Assembly (NCBI GenBank): GCA_016840085.1
Contig: JAEOTA010000081.1
Coordinates: 1 to 64,000, forward strand
Reading direction: 5' to 3'
DNA from: Promethearchaeota archaeon
Lineage (GTDB): Archaea > Asgardarchaeota > Lokiarchaeia > Sigyniarchaeales > SOKP01
Length of the DNA stretch: 64,000 nucleotides
In this document: in pieces, positions 28,801 to 36,951 of the stretch
How positions within the stretch are numbered: position 1 is the stretch's first letter
Layout: each line of letters opens with the position of its first letter
Translations under genes and position numbers: made by a program
Notes under the pieces: generated by a model
Told to the model about the DNA's origin: nothing
Seen by the model: only the letters and a program-made list of their open reading frames with translations
Databases searched by the model: none

Positions 28801-29120
28801 ATAAGAAGATTTTTATTTATTTTCATATCTTTTGAAGATATAAAGCCATCTGGTTTCCTCAAATTCCCAAGACTTGTTTTCTTATGAATTTCAGCATGAA
28901 GCTCAATGTCAGGAAGAAATTTTTTAATATGTGGTTCTAGTTTATTTCTTGTATAGGATTCAGGATCACTCTCAATAATTAAAAATTTTGATTTTAAAGG
29001 CTTTCCTTCTTTTATCACTTGTTGATTTTCTTTTTTAATTCCCTCCAAAATGGCACTTTGTAAGATATTAGAAATTTCTTCGTTTGAAAAACTATTATAA
29101 TTAATAATTTCGGCAGTCAT
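25863..29120 (-). CDS. Type IIG restriction-modification enzyme (Eco57I-like)
   Basis: 1085 aa. An N-terminal nuclease-like region (LRKPDGFISSKDMKINKNLL then IEWEPFNED, the PD-(D/E)XK layout) precedes an N6-adenine methyltransferase: GSGVYYTPQVITEYMAKGI, motif I DPAVGSGAFLLSC (about residue 455), motif IV NPPYFR (about 655). The C-terminal third (DNTYFITKKKSTAFSLKYVTAVLNS-type, with its FIKNLPI segment) is the target-recognition domain. Cutting and modification in one chain is type IIG. Full length with no internal stop, so probably active. With the adjacent homing endonuclease it marks a mobile or defence segment. Confidence 0.88.
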   Translation of the reverse strand: MTAEIINYNSFSNEEISNILQSAILEGIKKENQQVIKEGKPLKSKFLIIESDPESYTRNKLEPHIKKFLPDIELHAEIHKKTSLGNLRKPDGFISSKDMKINKNLLIEWEPFNEDLRAKKDHGINQAKLWISDINIGNQNNALVTNGKEWIFIKAIEIKGEIRVVEQEFSVKEAFKLMENVYKAEKIREIPIEEAVDITEKFYNWYVALIHGGEYIDKENKKKSIYKEDSLLNNVVFASTKQEKKDFIRLNFTRLIFIRILSEYGIIKDDILNFLKNTKPEDFYNRINQLFFETLNTPLNIRENLPKIYEKIPFLNGDLFRKKEIDNKGLKIQRESFIQAIQFLRTFNFKKEYENLEKNYKIDNTIDPEILGHIFEKTIEDRKGSGVYYTPQVITEYMAKGIIEAYLKNQVIEFLKKREDIQWKYIENFNDIFDLDKLILKKVYLQIIKLLKICDPAVGSGAFLLSCGNILFNIRKNILKKIELSESNYDIKKEIIQNNLYGVDIKEPAVDICKLRLWLWIIEKQEPEPLPNIDFNIRKGNSLIGYTNTETIKIDPKDISSWVKKGNLIDIFLERNELIKQYYSIEDPLKQKNLKKDIDIITKDFNKKLNEALVNDLSKEGVKVNTENLTELGIFHWIMEYPEVFEKRNGFDIIIGNPPYFRITFAPKLEQKIIGKLGILNKYHHGQGDVHYDFTVRSYELLREGGYFTFITSRYWLESAYANYLKKFFKERVKLLKIIDFREQLLFKGVDIHNSILSYTKQQPLRKLNFFEVFLFDEDFARELKSLDLNDYLEKAGQFDLGNWKNDENWAFTPKLHKELFMKIKKFKTKLGDDYNCNQYSNSFRKKHKPILIFDEKPTQIPEEYLRKYRKMGEIRKFCVEPLINKYIVIIHNREKAWNDTKLKRYLLSNSMSKSDLIEIKKESEKNIDKFDEVIYIGYRIPRLVYNFTYVDNKTYVDNTYFITKKKSTAFSLKYVTAVLNSNLMRYFIDIMGKKKENEIEIGSTFIKNLPIILRRGSLNDFKLKKIKLIEQIVSDIIKLEKLNEDVDEKINQLNDLIYNLFEITEEEKILINDYISEKLLKLYN

Positions 29121-29475
29121 TCAAAATCTTAAATTTGAGTTTTTTATTTTGGTAATTATAATATTTTTTTTATACTTTAATTGGTAAAGTATGCCCAAAA
29201 AGGATGTAAAAAATTATATAATACTTAGGTGACATAATTGTTAAAAATACTTCAATCTATTTAAATGAAAAATAGAGGATGGTTGCAAAATTCAGTGATG
29301 GCAAATATATCGAACTAATATAGTTGTCTAGATGTGGATTTTATATCTATTTTCTAGCAAATAACAAAGAGACTAATATAAAATTCTTTATACTATTATT
29401 TGGAGTTATTACAAGGGATTTTAATAATATGAACAAAATGACTTCTATTCACTTCCTACCTTCACTCTATATTAA
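29121..29475. other. Intergenic, AT-rich; contains a copy of the 18-bp inverted-repeat motif
   Basis: No gene is seen. At 29284-29301 there is TGCAAAATTCAGTGATGG, a close copy of the terminal inverted repeat of the small element at 32951-33108, in direct orientation with its left end. It marks one edge of the decaying 29.3-33.1 kb segment. Confidence 0.5.
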
Positions 29476-29862
29476 CTCCAAAAAGAAATCATAAAGACAA
29501 TTGCTGGTTTTTTGAATTTTGAGGGAGGTACTTTATTTATTGGTGTAGATGATAATGGAAATATAATAGGATTAAAAAATGATTATAAATTATTAGGAAG
29601 AAAAAAAGATTTTGATGGTCTTTTAATACAACTTAATAATCTAATAAAAAAACATTTTAGGGGAAATATTTTTGCAGATTTTAATATTTTTTCTCAAGAA
29701 ATCGATGGGAAAGAGATATGTATAATAGTTGTCAAAAAAAGTTCGACACCCATTTTTTTAAGACCAGAAGGGGATTTTTATATTAGATCCGGCACATCTA
29801 CTAATAAATTAAATACTGAAGACTCGGTTTTATATATCAAAACTCATTTTAAGAAATGGTAA
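29476..29862 (+). pseudogene. Schlafen / AlbA_2-type domain fragment
   Basis: EIIKTIAGFLNFEGGTLFIG then VDDNGNIIGL, a helical middle, and FRGNIFADFNIF...FLRPEGDFYIRSGTSTNKL match the C-terminal three-quarters of the AlbA_2 (Schlafen-type, AAA_4) putative DNA-binding domain. The usual N-terminal E-x-L-x-x-EFK strand is missing because a TAA sits just upstream (29473), and no proper start codon precedes the conserved KTIAGFLN. Either a TTG start (29512) inside the domain is used or this is a decaying remnant. It lies beside the restriction-modification gene. Confidence 0.65.
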
Positions 29863-30174
29863 AATATTTCATCCTATTCAGAGGAATTCATTCTAATTAA
29901 GACTTTTATAGATCATTTAACTTTTGATATAAATCATTATCATTCTAATATATTCAAAAATAAAGAAATATAGGCATATAAGATGATACACTTAAAATTA
30001 TTTATTTTGGAAGTTTAATATCAACACTATAAGGTCTGGTATGGACATAAAATCTGTAATCTTAAACCTCATAAATCAACATATTTGATAATTAAAGAAG
30101 AAAGATAAAACTATTGTTTATTTATTCCATAGAAAAAAAATAAAAAAAAAAGATTTAAATTAAGGAAAACTGGG
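29863..30174. other. Intergenic, no feature seen
   Basis: AT-rich, with stops in all frames and an A-run near 30135-30155 that may form the T-rich terminator of the minus-strand gene that ends at 30175. Nothing else is recognisable. Confidence 0.4.
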
Positions 30175-30777
30175 TTAATGAGGACCGTCAGGGATATTTT
30201 TGATTAAAAAAAGGTTAATAGGAGAAATACCACCAAGATCTACATTAGGATAACAAGCAGCAAGATAATCAATCTTTAAATCTGTAACCCCTAGGACAGT
30301 ATCGAAGTCTATATAATCTACATATTTATAATTTGGAATAGGAGCTAAAACAGAGACATATTCATCCTCATCACCAGTAAAATAATACCACTGAGCAAAT
30401 CCGTCCCAATAACGTATAATGATATTAAGTGCTTTATGAGTGTCACTATGATATCTAAGCACCATTTGCACTGAATTACCTTTTCTTGCACCACAACTTG
30501 GTCTTGTGAACCATATACTAGTTTCAAGACCATTTTCGCCTGACCAGTGAATAACATTCCCATCTACGGACCTAAAATGATCTAAATCATCGGTTGTAAC
30601 ATCATCACCTTTTAAATATTGACTCGGGTAAACAACGCACCCACCAGAACCTTCAGGATTCATTAAAAGACTATCGGCAGGCCTTCTAACTATGATGGAA
30701 GGTATAATTCCGAGTATCGCAATGATTGCTATACTCAAGACTACTATTATTGATTTTTTGTATTTGATATTTAACAC
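30175..30777 (-). CDS. Membrane-anchored or secreted protein, unknown function
   Basis: 200 aa. A single hydrophobic segment (SIIVVLSIAIIAILGIIPSI, residues about 9-28) preceded by lysines is a signal anchor. The outer part is beta-rich with aromatic residues (NVIHWSGENGLETSIWFTRP, MVLRYHSDTHKALNIIIRYW) and two or three cysteines (GGCVVYP, PSCGARK, AACYPN) that may form disulfides. The GTG start is part of an AAGGTG ribosome-binding-like motif, so initiation a few codons downstream (ATC) is also possible. No family recognised. Confidence 0.55.
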   Translation of the reverse strand: MLNIKYKKSIIVVLSIAIIAILGIIPSIIVRRPADSLLMNPEGSGGCVVYPSQYLKGDDVTTDDLDHFRSVDGNVIHWSGENGLETSIWFTRPSCGARKGNSVQMVLRYHSDTHKALNIIIRYWDGFAQWYYFTGDEDEYVSVLAPIPNYKYVDYIDFDTVLGVTDLKIDYLAACYPNVDLGGISPINLFLIKNIPDGPH

Positions 30778-30915
30778 CTTTTTATTTTAATGATGTGTAA
30801 ATTCTTTAAATTATTTATTTTTAGATTTTGGTCGTTATAAAAAGATGTTATTTGAATATTTAAATATTATGCTTGAATTTGTGATCATTAAAATTCAATC
30901 TCTACCTATACAGTC

Positions 30916-31230
30916 TTAACGTAATGATCGTTTTTTCTCATCGATAGGAAGCTCAGTAATAAATTTGTTAGAAAGATCTTTTATCAGTTTATCTTTAATA
31001 GGATCTGCCTTGCCAAACCGATGACCTGTAAAATTGCACTGAACAAATTTTTCATCATCTGATTCATAATACCCACATCTGCGGCAAAATAAATCTTGTA
31101 AATGCAAGTTTGTCTTTGGGCATAATATTAGGTCTATCCCTATTTTATCGGGTCTAATCGATATTTTTTTTACGTTCAAGTAATCACTATTTTTCAACTG
31201 TGCTGTGAAAGAAATCTGATATTCAATCAA
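30916..31230 (-). CDS. Small cysteine/histidine-rich protein, intact paralogue of the window-edge copy
   Basis: 104 aa. The central part CPKTNLHLQDLFCRRCGYYE then KFVQCNFTGHRFG holds four cysteines and two histidines in spacing compatible with a zinc finger. The first 40 residues (SIRPDKIGIDLILCPKTN) are duplicated at window positions 1-80. No known family. The upstream DNA is conserved between the copies as well, which suggests that a segment longer than the gene was duplicated. Confidence 0.55.
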   Translation of the reverse strand: MIEYQISFTAQLKNSDYLNVKKISIRPDKIGIDLILCPKTNLHLQDLFCRRCGYYESDDEKFVQCNFTGHRFGKADPIKDKLIKDLSNKFITELPIDEKKRSLR

Positions 31231-31594
31231 ATCTATCTTACAATTATTAGATAAATACTGTCGATTTAATAATAAAAGTTCAATATTAAAAATTTATTTT
31301 AAAGAATATATTTTAAGGGGAGATCACGTAATAAATATAAGAAACTTATTATCAAGAAGGAATATAGAAAATTTCCTTTCTACTGGAATGAATCTAGATC
31401 AATTTTTTTTTTTCTAAATTTATTTTTACAGATTTTCTCGAATTCTTCAAGATGATCTCTAAATCTAAGATTAATGTCTTATGATTATGAAATAAATGGT
31501 TCTCTAATCGTCTATGATGATAGGGAGATATTTTGGGATGTAATAGTATCAATTATTCTGGATAATCACTACACATTTGAACTATTAAAAAAAA
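31231..31594. other. Intergenic; 5' part duplicated at the window start
   Basis: The first 80 bases are similar to window positions 136-225. The remainder is AT-rich with poly-T runs and no gene. A TATA-like AT-rich stretch is present but no promoter can be assigned with confidence. Confidence 0.4.
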
Positions 31595-32619
31595 TTATTC
31601 AAGTAGATCTCCAACTTTATTAGGATCTTGGATAAGTCCCGCAAATGCCTGAGTCCGTTCAGTTGAATTTTTAAATGTTCCATAGGGATTTTCTGCTATG
31701 AATCTATAGGTCATTTTCTTAACATTTCGCTTGTCTTTCCATGCTTCTAAGGATGGGAAGTAATGATAATAAAATGCGCCTGTAAATCCGATAAGACACA
31801 GGGGTATTATTATAAGGAAAAAGATACTGAGTAATGGATGAAATATCCAGACATATACTTCAGAAAATTTAAATATTGTAAATATAATATAGGTAGCAAG
31901 GTCGCAAAAATGAAAAACAGGCCATGTCTGTGAATGAAATAGTGCCAATTTTTAACTTGTCGGTAATGTATCGCTAATCCTATGGCAATAAACGATAACA
32001 GTACAATTGTCGTTATACCAGTATAGTCATGTAAGAATTGAAATTCTGGAAAGAAGGCTCAAATGGACATAAATAAGATTGAAAATAGCACTGAGGGAAA
32101 AAAGAGATACATCCCAACTTTTTCTTTAGGTAATAGTTTTACGGGTAATTCTAGTCGTTCTTTCTTGATCTTAATTTTTTCAGGCTTTTCTCTTGTAAAC
32201 CTTTTCTTTAATACTGGTGCAATTAATTCTTTTTCTTTTGTAATCGCTTCTACTTGTTCGATTTCTTGCTCAATAGGAGATTCTAGATAAGTTAGGAATT
32301 CATTGCGCCATTCTTCTAAGGTAGTAAAGATCTTATCTTGATACTTACTTTCAAAATAATCTTCGGTCTCTCCAAGATCTTTTAACATATCATAATCAGA
32401 CTCAATCTGACTTTTTAGATTATCTTTAAATTTATCTATTTCATCAGTCTTTTTATATATACTCTCTTTATAGAGCAAATCTCTTTGTTTTTGATAAGAT
32501 AATAAATATTTATAGAGTCCAAAAACAATAGAGGTAGTAGTTACTATTGAATCATCAATACCTAAAAAATCTGAAAGCTCTTTTATCCGTTGATTGACCT
32601 TTTTATGAATTTCTGTCAT
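31595..32619 (-). pseudogene. Broken coiled-coil plus multi-spanning membrane protein
   Basis: The 5' part (32619 down to 32059) encodes a 186-aa piece: helical and coiled-coil (MTEIHKKVNQRIKELSDFLG, then Lys/Glu-rich) ending in a membrane helix LFFPSVLFSILFMSI and a TGA. The same frame continues after the TGA with more membrane helices (DYTGITTIVLLSFIAIGLAI), then shifts frame near 31900-31950 to join FSEVYVWIFHPLLSIFFLII and a cytosolic tail ending at 31595. One in-frame stop plus one frameshift indicates a disrupted gene. Reading the TGA as selenocysteine is disfavoured because of the frameshift and the lack of a cysteine-like context. Confidence 0.65.
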
Positions 32620-33142
32620 TCTGACTCATCATTTTAATATTTAATTTGTATTTTTATCTTTACTAATAATATTCCTACAATAATTAAAGGAAAACTCCCC
32701 TATTTAAAATTTATAATATGAAAAAACCCAGGTGAATTTTCATGGTGAAAATTGAATCAGAACGGTTGGCGTTGTTACATCTATAACTCAGGTAAAACTT
32801 AATATATTAGCACAATACGTCTTATAGCAATGTCTTTACCAAAGATGTATTCTATATCAAGTGAATACTGGAGTCTCATTTCTACTTTCCATTGCTCATT
32901 TGAGAGAGCATATTAATCCAAATTTATAAAAAAGAAAAAAAGTGATTAGATACAAAATTCAGTGATGGCGAAATGATCTGATCAGAATTTGTTTCATAAT
33001 CATTAAAAATAAGGATTTCCCAAACCAAATAAATTAGAACACCTTAATTTCCGATGGAAAATGATTTAGGAATGGCGAAAGATTTAAAACCCATCACTGG
33101 GTTTTGTAACTACCCAAAATAGAGTGTATATAAAATTTAAAA
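32620..33142. other. Intergenic; holds a small inverted-repeat element
   Basis: No coding potential is seen. It contains the 158-bp element at 32951-33108, listed separately. The remainder is AT-rich with scattered stops. Confidence 0.45.
32951..33108. mobile_element. MITE-like element with 18-bp terminal inverted repeats
   Basis: Left end TACAAAATTCAGTGATGG (32951-32968) and right end CCATCACTGGGTTTTGTA (33091-33108) are inverted repeats with two mismatches over 18 bp. The interior (122 bp) is non-coding. Both ends carry TA outermost, as in elements moved by Tc1/mariner/IS630-type transposases that target TA. A third copy of the end sequence lies at 29284-29301. No transposase is present in the window. 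Confidence 0.55.
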
Positions 33143-33523
33143 ATGATTGAAAAACGATTAAATAATAATTTCTTGAATGAATTTAGAGATTATGCTTTTT
33201 CTAAAATTAAAGAAGATAAATTATACCTTGTTGGATCCACACGATTTAAAGATTATTTCATAAAAATTGAATCAGTATTACAGATTAAATATAAGAAATT
33301 AGTTTCAATTTGTTCTATTGATGGATTATTAAATAAGGAAAAATTTTCAACCGAAGAATGGGAAATATTACAGGAAATTGCTTTAAGAAAGTTAGAGAAT
33401 CAGGAAGCTATCCTAATATTAGATGTAAATGATTATATTGGGCAGCATTCAAGAGAAGAAATTGAATATTTTAAAAATCGTCTAAACCTTCCTGTCTATT
33501 ACTTATCAAATTTAAAAGTTTGA
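33143..33523 (+). CDS. Hypothetical protein (126 aa)
   Basis: ATG start, regular coding pattern. Predicted alpha/beta: N-terminal helix (NNFLNEFRDYAFSKIKEDKL), a strand YLVGSTRFKDYFIKIE, then EEWEILQEIALRKLENQEAI followed by ILILDVNDYIGQH. No family recognised. It begins 35 bp after the inverted-repeat element, which could therefore supply or alter its promoter. Confidence 0.55.
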   Translation: MIEKRLNNNFLNEFRDYAFSKIKEDKLYLVGSTRFKDYFIKIESVLQIKYKKLVSICSIDGLLNKEKFSTEEWEILQEIALRKLENQEAILILDVNDYIGQHSREEIEYFKNRLNLPVYYLSNLKV

Positions 33524-33722
33524 ATAACTTAAGATTAAATTCAATCTCCCAAAGATTTCCGTCGGCTATATAAACAAAAAATTCATAAAAAAGCGTCTAA
33601 AATTTTCAAATAAATTATTAAATCAATTAAGTCGTCAAATTAAAAATAAAAAGTTGACTTTAAATCGTAGAAAAATCAAATAATGAGAAGGAAAGTTAAA
33701 ATATTAAGGGTTTAAAATTATA

Positions 33723-34688
33723 ATGGAATTGTTCCAAATATTTTGGGACGATCAGAAAAACTTATTCTTAGAGTTTAAAAAAGATGAGGAAGAAAAACAA
33801 CTTCTACTTCCTAAGAAAATAAGAACAATAAATTTACAATTTGAAATTTCTAAAAATATACGGCAAAAATCGCCACCTTATTTAATTTCAATACATAGAT
33901 TATATTACACTGCAGAGACATTTTCATTTACTATTGAATTGGATGAGTTAGCTAATGTTGATGAACTTCACATTAAAATTTTGCGTATAGTAATTATATT
34001 AATTTCTGGTCAGCGAATCCAGTATACTTTTACACAGAGCTTTAGCATGTCTGATATTACCCTCAATGAAGATTGCTATATTGGGTATAATTATGAAGAT
34101 TTGAAATTGAAACCTAATATTAAAAACAAGATAACTCAAGAAAAAATTTTTCATGAGATTAAAACAAATATAGATGGCAACGAAGAACGAAGAACTGAAA
34201 TCTATGAAAAAAGTAAAGTGGAGGAGGTTATTAAGGATAATGGTTTAATATCAATGATCTACGAAAGTAATAAAACATTGAAAAGCATTGCGCAAGAATT
34301 AAAAAACATATCTTTGACTTTACAGAATTTACCTAATAATGTTGTTTCATATAGCTCTTCGGTTCCGGTTATTAATAGTCAAAAAGGGGGAATTGAAAGG
34401 ATAAAAATACCTATGAAACCAGCTTTAATTCAAGGACAAATGTCTTCAGCGAAATTAATGGTGATTAGAGAAATGAAGTCTATATTTGAACAAAGTATTG
34501 ATGAGAATTCTAACTTTAATGTTAAAGCTATATTAAAACCTTTAGCTGAAGATGAACTAAAAGATATAACGCTCAATGATGATGAGTTAAAGAAAAGAGA
34601 AGAAGTAGCAATAAATAATCAGATTATAAGGCTTAAAAAACATCATGAACAAGAAATTCAATTGGAAGATTTGAAAAAACCTGAATAA
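33723..34688 (+). CDS. Hypothetical protein with beta-rich N-terminus and coiled-coil C-terminus
   Basis: 321 aa. Residues 1-130 are beta-rich (EISKNIRQKSPPYLISIHRL, ELHIKILRIVIILISG), 130-215 contain a coiled coil (SNKTLKSIAQELKNISLTLQ), and the C-terminus is a basic/acidic helix (HEQEIQLEDLKKPE). No membrane segment or known domain. It lies upstream of the GPN-loop GTPase gene with 142 nt between them. Confidence 0.55.
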   Translation: MELFQIFWDDQKNLFLEFKKDEEEKQLLLPKKIRTINLQFEISKNIRQKSPPYLISIHRLYYTAETFSFTIELDELANVDELHIKILRIVIILISGQRIQYTFTQSFSMSDITLNEDCYIGYNYEDLKLKPNIKNKITQEKIFHEIKTNIDGNEERRTEIYEKSKVEEVIKDNGLISMIYESNKTLKSIAQELKNISLTLQNLPNNVVSYSSSVPVINSQKGGIERIKIPMKPALIQGQMSSAKLMVIREMKSIFEQSIDENSNFNVKAILKPLAEDELKDITLNDDELKKREEVAINNQIIRLKKHHEQEIQLEDLKKPE

Positions 34689-34830
34689 AATATAATCCTC
34701 CTTACATTTAAAAAGCCTCATCTACTACAAAATGAATAACTATTATAACTTTGAGTTTATTAACAAATTTTAATTATTTTTAAATATTTAGATAAAAAAG
34801 AGGAAAATAATTCCATAGAGGTTAAGAAAA

Positions 34831-35607
34831 ATTTTACTGAACTATTTTATCGGAACTGCCGGAAGTGGAAAAAGTACATTAACTGGAGAATTAAAAGAAT
34901 ATATGATAAATAGAGATCCAGAAATTTCTGCGATTACTTTAAATTTAGACCCTGGAGTTAGGATAATATCGTATGCTCCGGATATTGATATCAGAGATTA
35001 TCTTATTCTTGAAGAAGTTATGGAAGAATACGGTTTGGGTCCTAATGGTGCAATGATTTTAGCGTCTGATCTAATGGTCAATTATTTAGATGAATTAAAA
35101 GACGAAATCGATGAATTCAATCCTGATTGGGTATTTGTGGACACTGCTGGACAACTTGAGCTTTTTGCATTTCGTGAGACAGGGCCATTAATTGCAAGTG
35201 CTTTAGGATTTGGCGACGTTCAGAGGGCTGTATCGTTTCTTTTTGATTCTAATTTTGTTTTACGACCAAATGGATTTATATCTACTTTACTTCTAGCTGC
35301 TTCTGTACAATTTAGGTTTAGAAACATATCACAAATAAATGTCTTATCTAAGGTTGATCTCATTGATGAAGATCAAATCAAAATGATCGTTAATTGGAGT
35401 CAAGATTTCCAAGCTTTAGAAGATTCTACTAGTGAAAGAGAAAAAGGATTAATACGAGAATTATCTATGTTGATATCTGAAGTATTTGTCCAAATGGGTT
35501 CGACAAGTGAATTAATTCCTTGTTCAATCAAGGAAGAACAAGGTTTAGATCTCCTATTTGGGCATCTACAGAGAGTTTTCGATTCCGACAAATCAAGTTT
35601 TTATTAA
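34831..35607 (+). CDS. GPN-loop GTPase (Gpn1/XAB1 family), probable ATT start
   Basis: 258 aa. P-loop YFIGTAGSGKSTLTGEL at the N-terminus, the diagnostic LGPNGA GPN loop, DTAGQLELF (G3), SKVDLI (G4) and PCSIKEEQG (G5). Eukaryotic GPN GTPases assemble RNA polymerase II; the archaeal form is a homodimer. The first ATG in frame (34903) lies after the P-loop, so it cannot be the start. Between the upstream TAG (34816) and the P-loop the best initiator is ATT 34831, nine bases after the GAGG of GAGGTT. This gives the expected short lead LLNYF before the P-loop. Confidence 0.9.
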   Translation: MLLNYFIGTAGSGKSTLTGELKEYMINRDPEISAITLNLDPGVRIISYAPDIDIRDYLILEEVMEEYGLGPNGAMILASDLMVNYLDELKDEIDEFNPDWVFVDTAGQLELFAFRETGPLIASALGFGDVQRAVSFLFDSNFVLRPNGFISTLLLAASVQFRFRNISQINVLSKVDLIDEDQIKMIVNWSQDFQALEDSTSEREKGLIRELSMLISEVFVQMGSTSELIPCSIKEEQGLDLLFGHLQRVFDSDKSSFY

Positions 35608-35657
35608 TTATCTTTAATTTTAGAAAATAATTCAATGAAAAATTTTTTAAAAAGACA

Positions 35658-36755
35658 ATGAAGATAATAGGGCCAATCGCGGGAATAGGGAGTAGATTAC
35701 GTCCCTTTACCTTTAATAAGCCAAAAGCATTTATACGAGTTGCAGGTAAGACAATATTAGAACATATATTAGATAAATTAACCTATACATTTGATTTAGA
35801 TACTGAGTTAATCCTAATAGTTGGATATAAGAAAAGACAAATTATGGAATATATTAAAAAGAATTATAGCAATAAATTTAAACTTACCTTTATTGAACAA
35901 ATCCCACGTGGGTATAAGGAAGATATTCCGTATTATTGGGGCCTTGGAGAAGCTGTATATTTAGCACACAGAAGATTTGGAAAAAAGGAATTTAAATCTA
36001 ATGAAGAGAATAAAAGAGCGGGATCTCTGATTTTTCTAAGTGATATGATATCGATTGACGAATATTCATATTTAATGTATAGATATTATGAATCTGGCGT
36101 AGATGGGATAATAACTGTTATGGAAGTCTCAAAAGAAAATGCCAGCTCTTACGGTATTGTTGTTGTTGATAAAGATAATATTATAACAAAATTAGTAGAA
36201 AAACCAAAAGAGTATATCTCAAATCTTGCTATCGTAGGAATTTATGCCTTCTCTAATACTACGACTCTCGCTCTTTTTAGAAATTTAAAAAAATATTTAG
36301 ATCAGAGAGATGAAGATTCTGGTGAAGTTTATATGACTGAGAGCTTACAAGATTTAGTAAATGATGGATTTAAAATATCGGCTGTTACCCATAAGCAAGG
36401 AGTCCTTGATTTTGGAAGACCCTCTGAATTATTAAATGGAAATAGATACCTTTTGGAAACTTATTCTGTTAAAAGAGAAGATTTTCAAGAATTAAACATA
36501 TCTGTTGAACGATCTCATCTAAAAAATCCTATTAATATTGGAAAAAACACAAAAATCATTAATTCCGTCATAGGACCATATGTTTCAATAGGGAATGATT
36601 CATATATATCGAATTCTATATTAAATGATTGTGTTATTGAAAAGAGAGTTATTTTAGAAAATATAATTAGTGAAAATTCAATTATAGGAAGCGATGTAAG
36701 AATTGAGAATATAAGCAAAGATAATTTAATTATTGGAGATAAGAGCTCCTACTAA
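35658..36755 (+). CDS. Sugar-nucleotide synthase (nucleotidyltransferase plus left-handed beta-helix)
   Basis: 365 aa. Starts with the nucleotidyl-transfer signature GPIAGIGSRLRPFTFNKPKA (variant of GxGTRLxPxTxxxPK), followed by LSDMISID, VEKPKEYISNLAIVGIYAF, and from about residue 270 hexapeptide repeats (INIGKNTKIINSVIGPYVSI) forming a beta-helix. Makes an NDP-sugar, such as UDP-GlcNAc or dTDP-glucose, for glycosylation or cell-surface sugars; specificity is not readable. Confidence 0.88.
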   Translation: MKIIGPIAGIGSRLRPFTFNKPKAFIRVAGKTILEHILDKLTYTFDLDTELILIVGYKKRQIMEYIKKNYSNKFKLTFIEQIPRGYKEDIPYYWGLGEAVYLAHRRFGKKEFKSNEENKRAGSLIFLSDMISIDEYSYLMYRYYESGVDGIITVMEVSKENASSYGIVVVDKDNIITKLVEKPKEYISNLAIVGIYAFSNTTTLALFRNLKKYLDQRDEDSGEVYMTESLQDLVNDGFKISAVTHKQGVLDFGRPSELLNGNRYLLETYSVKREDFQELNISVERSHLKNPINIGKNTKIINSVIGPYVSIGNDSYISNSILNDCVIEKRVILENIISENSIIGSDVRIENISKDNLIIGDKSSY

Positions 36756-36951
36756 AAAAGCTCTATCCTACGAAAAGTGCATCTATTAACCGGCTTTCTC
36801 ATAATATTATATTAAAATTCTAAATTTACGAATTGTAATTTCTAAATATTATTATTAAATATTAAAATATAGAAAGATTAAAATACTAATTAATAATAAC
36901 AAGATTTTGATTATATAAAAAATATAATTATTACATGGAATATGATTAGTC

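Noticed and set aside
32047..32061. TGA between membrane helices of the broken gene read as another selenocysteine
   Set aside because: A frameshift follows about 100 codons later, the residue is not at a redox-type position, and no SECIS-like fold was seen after the gene end.
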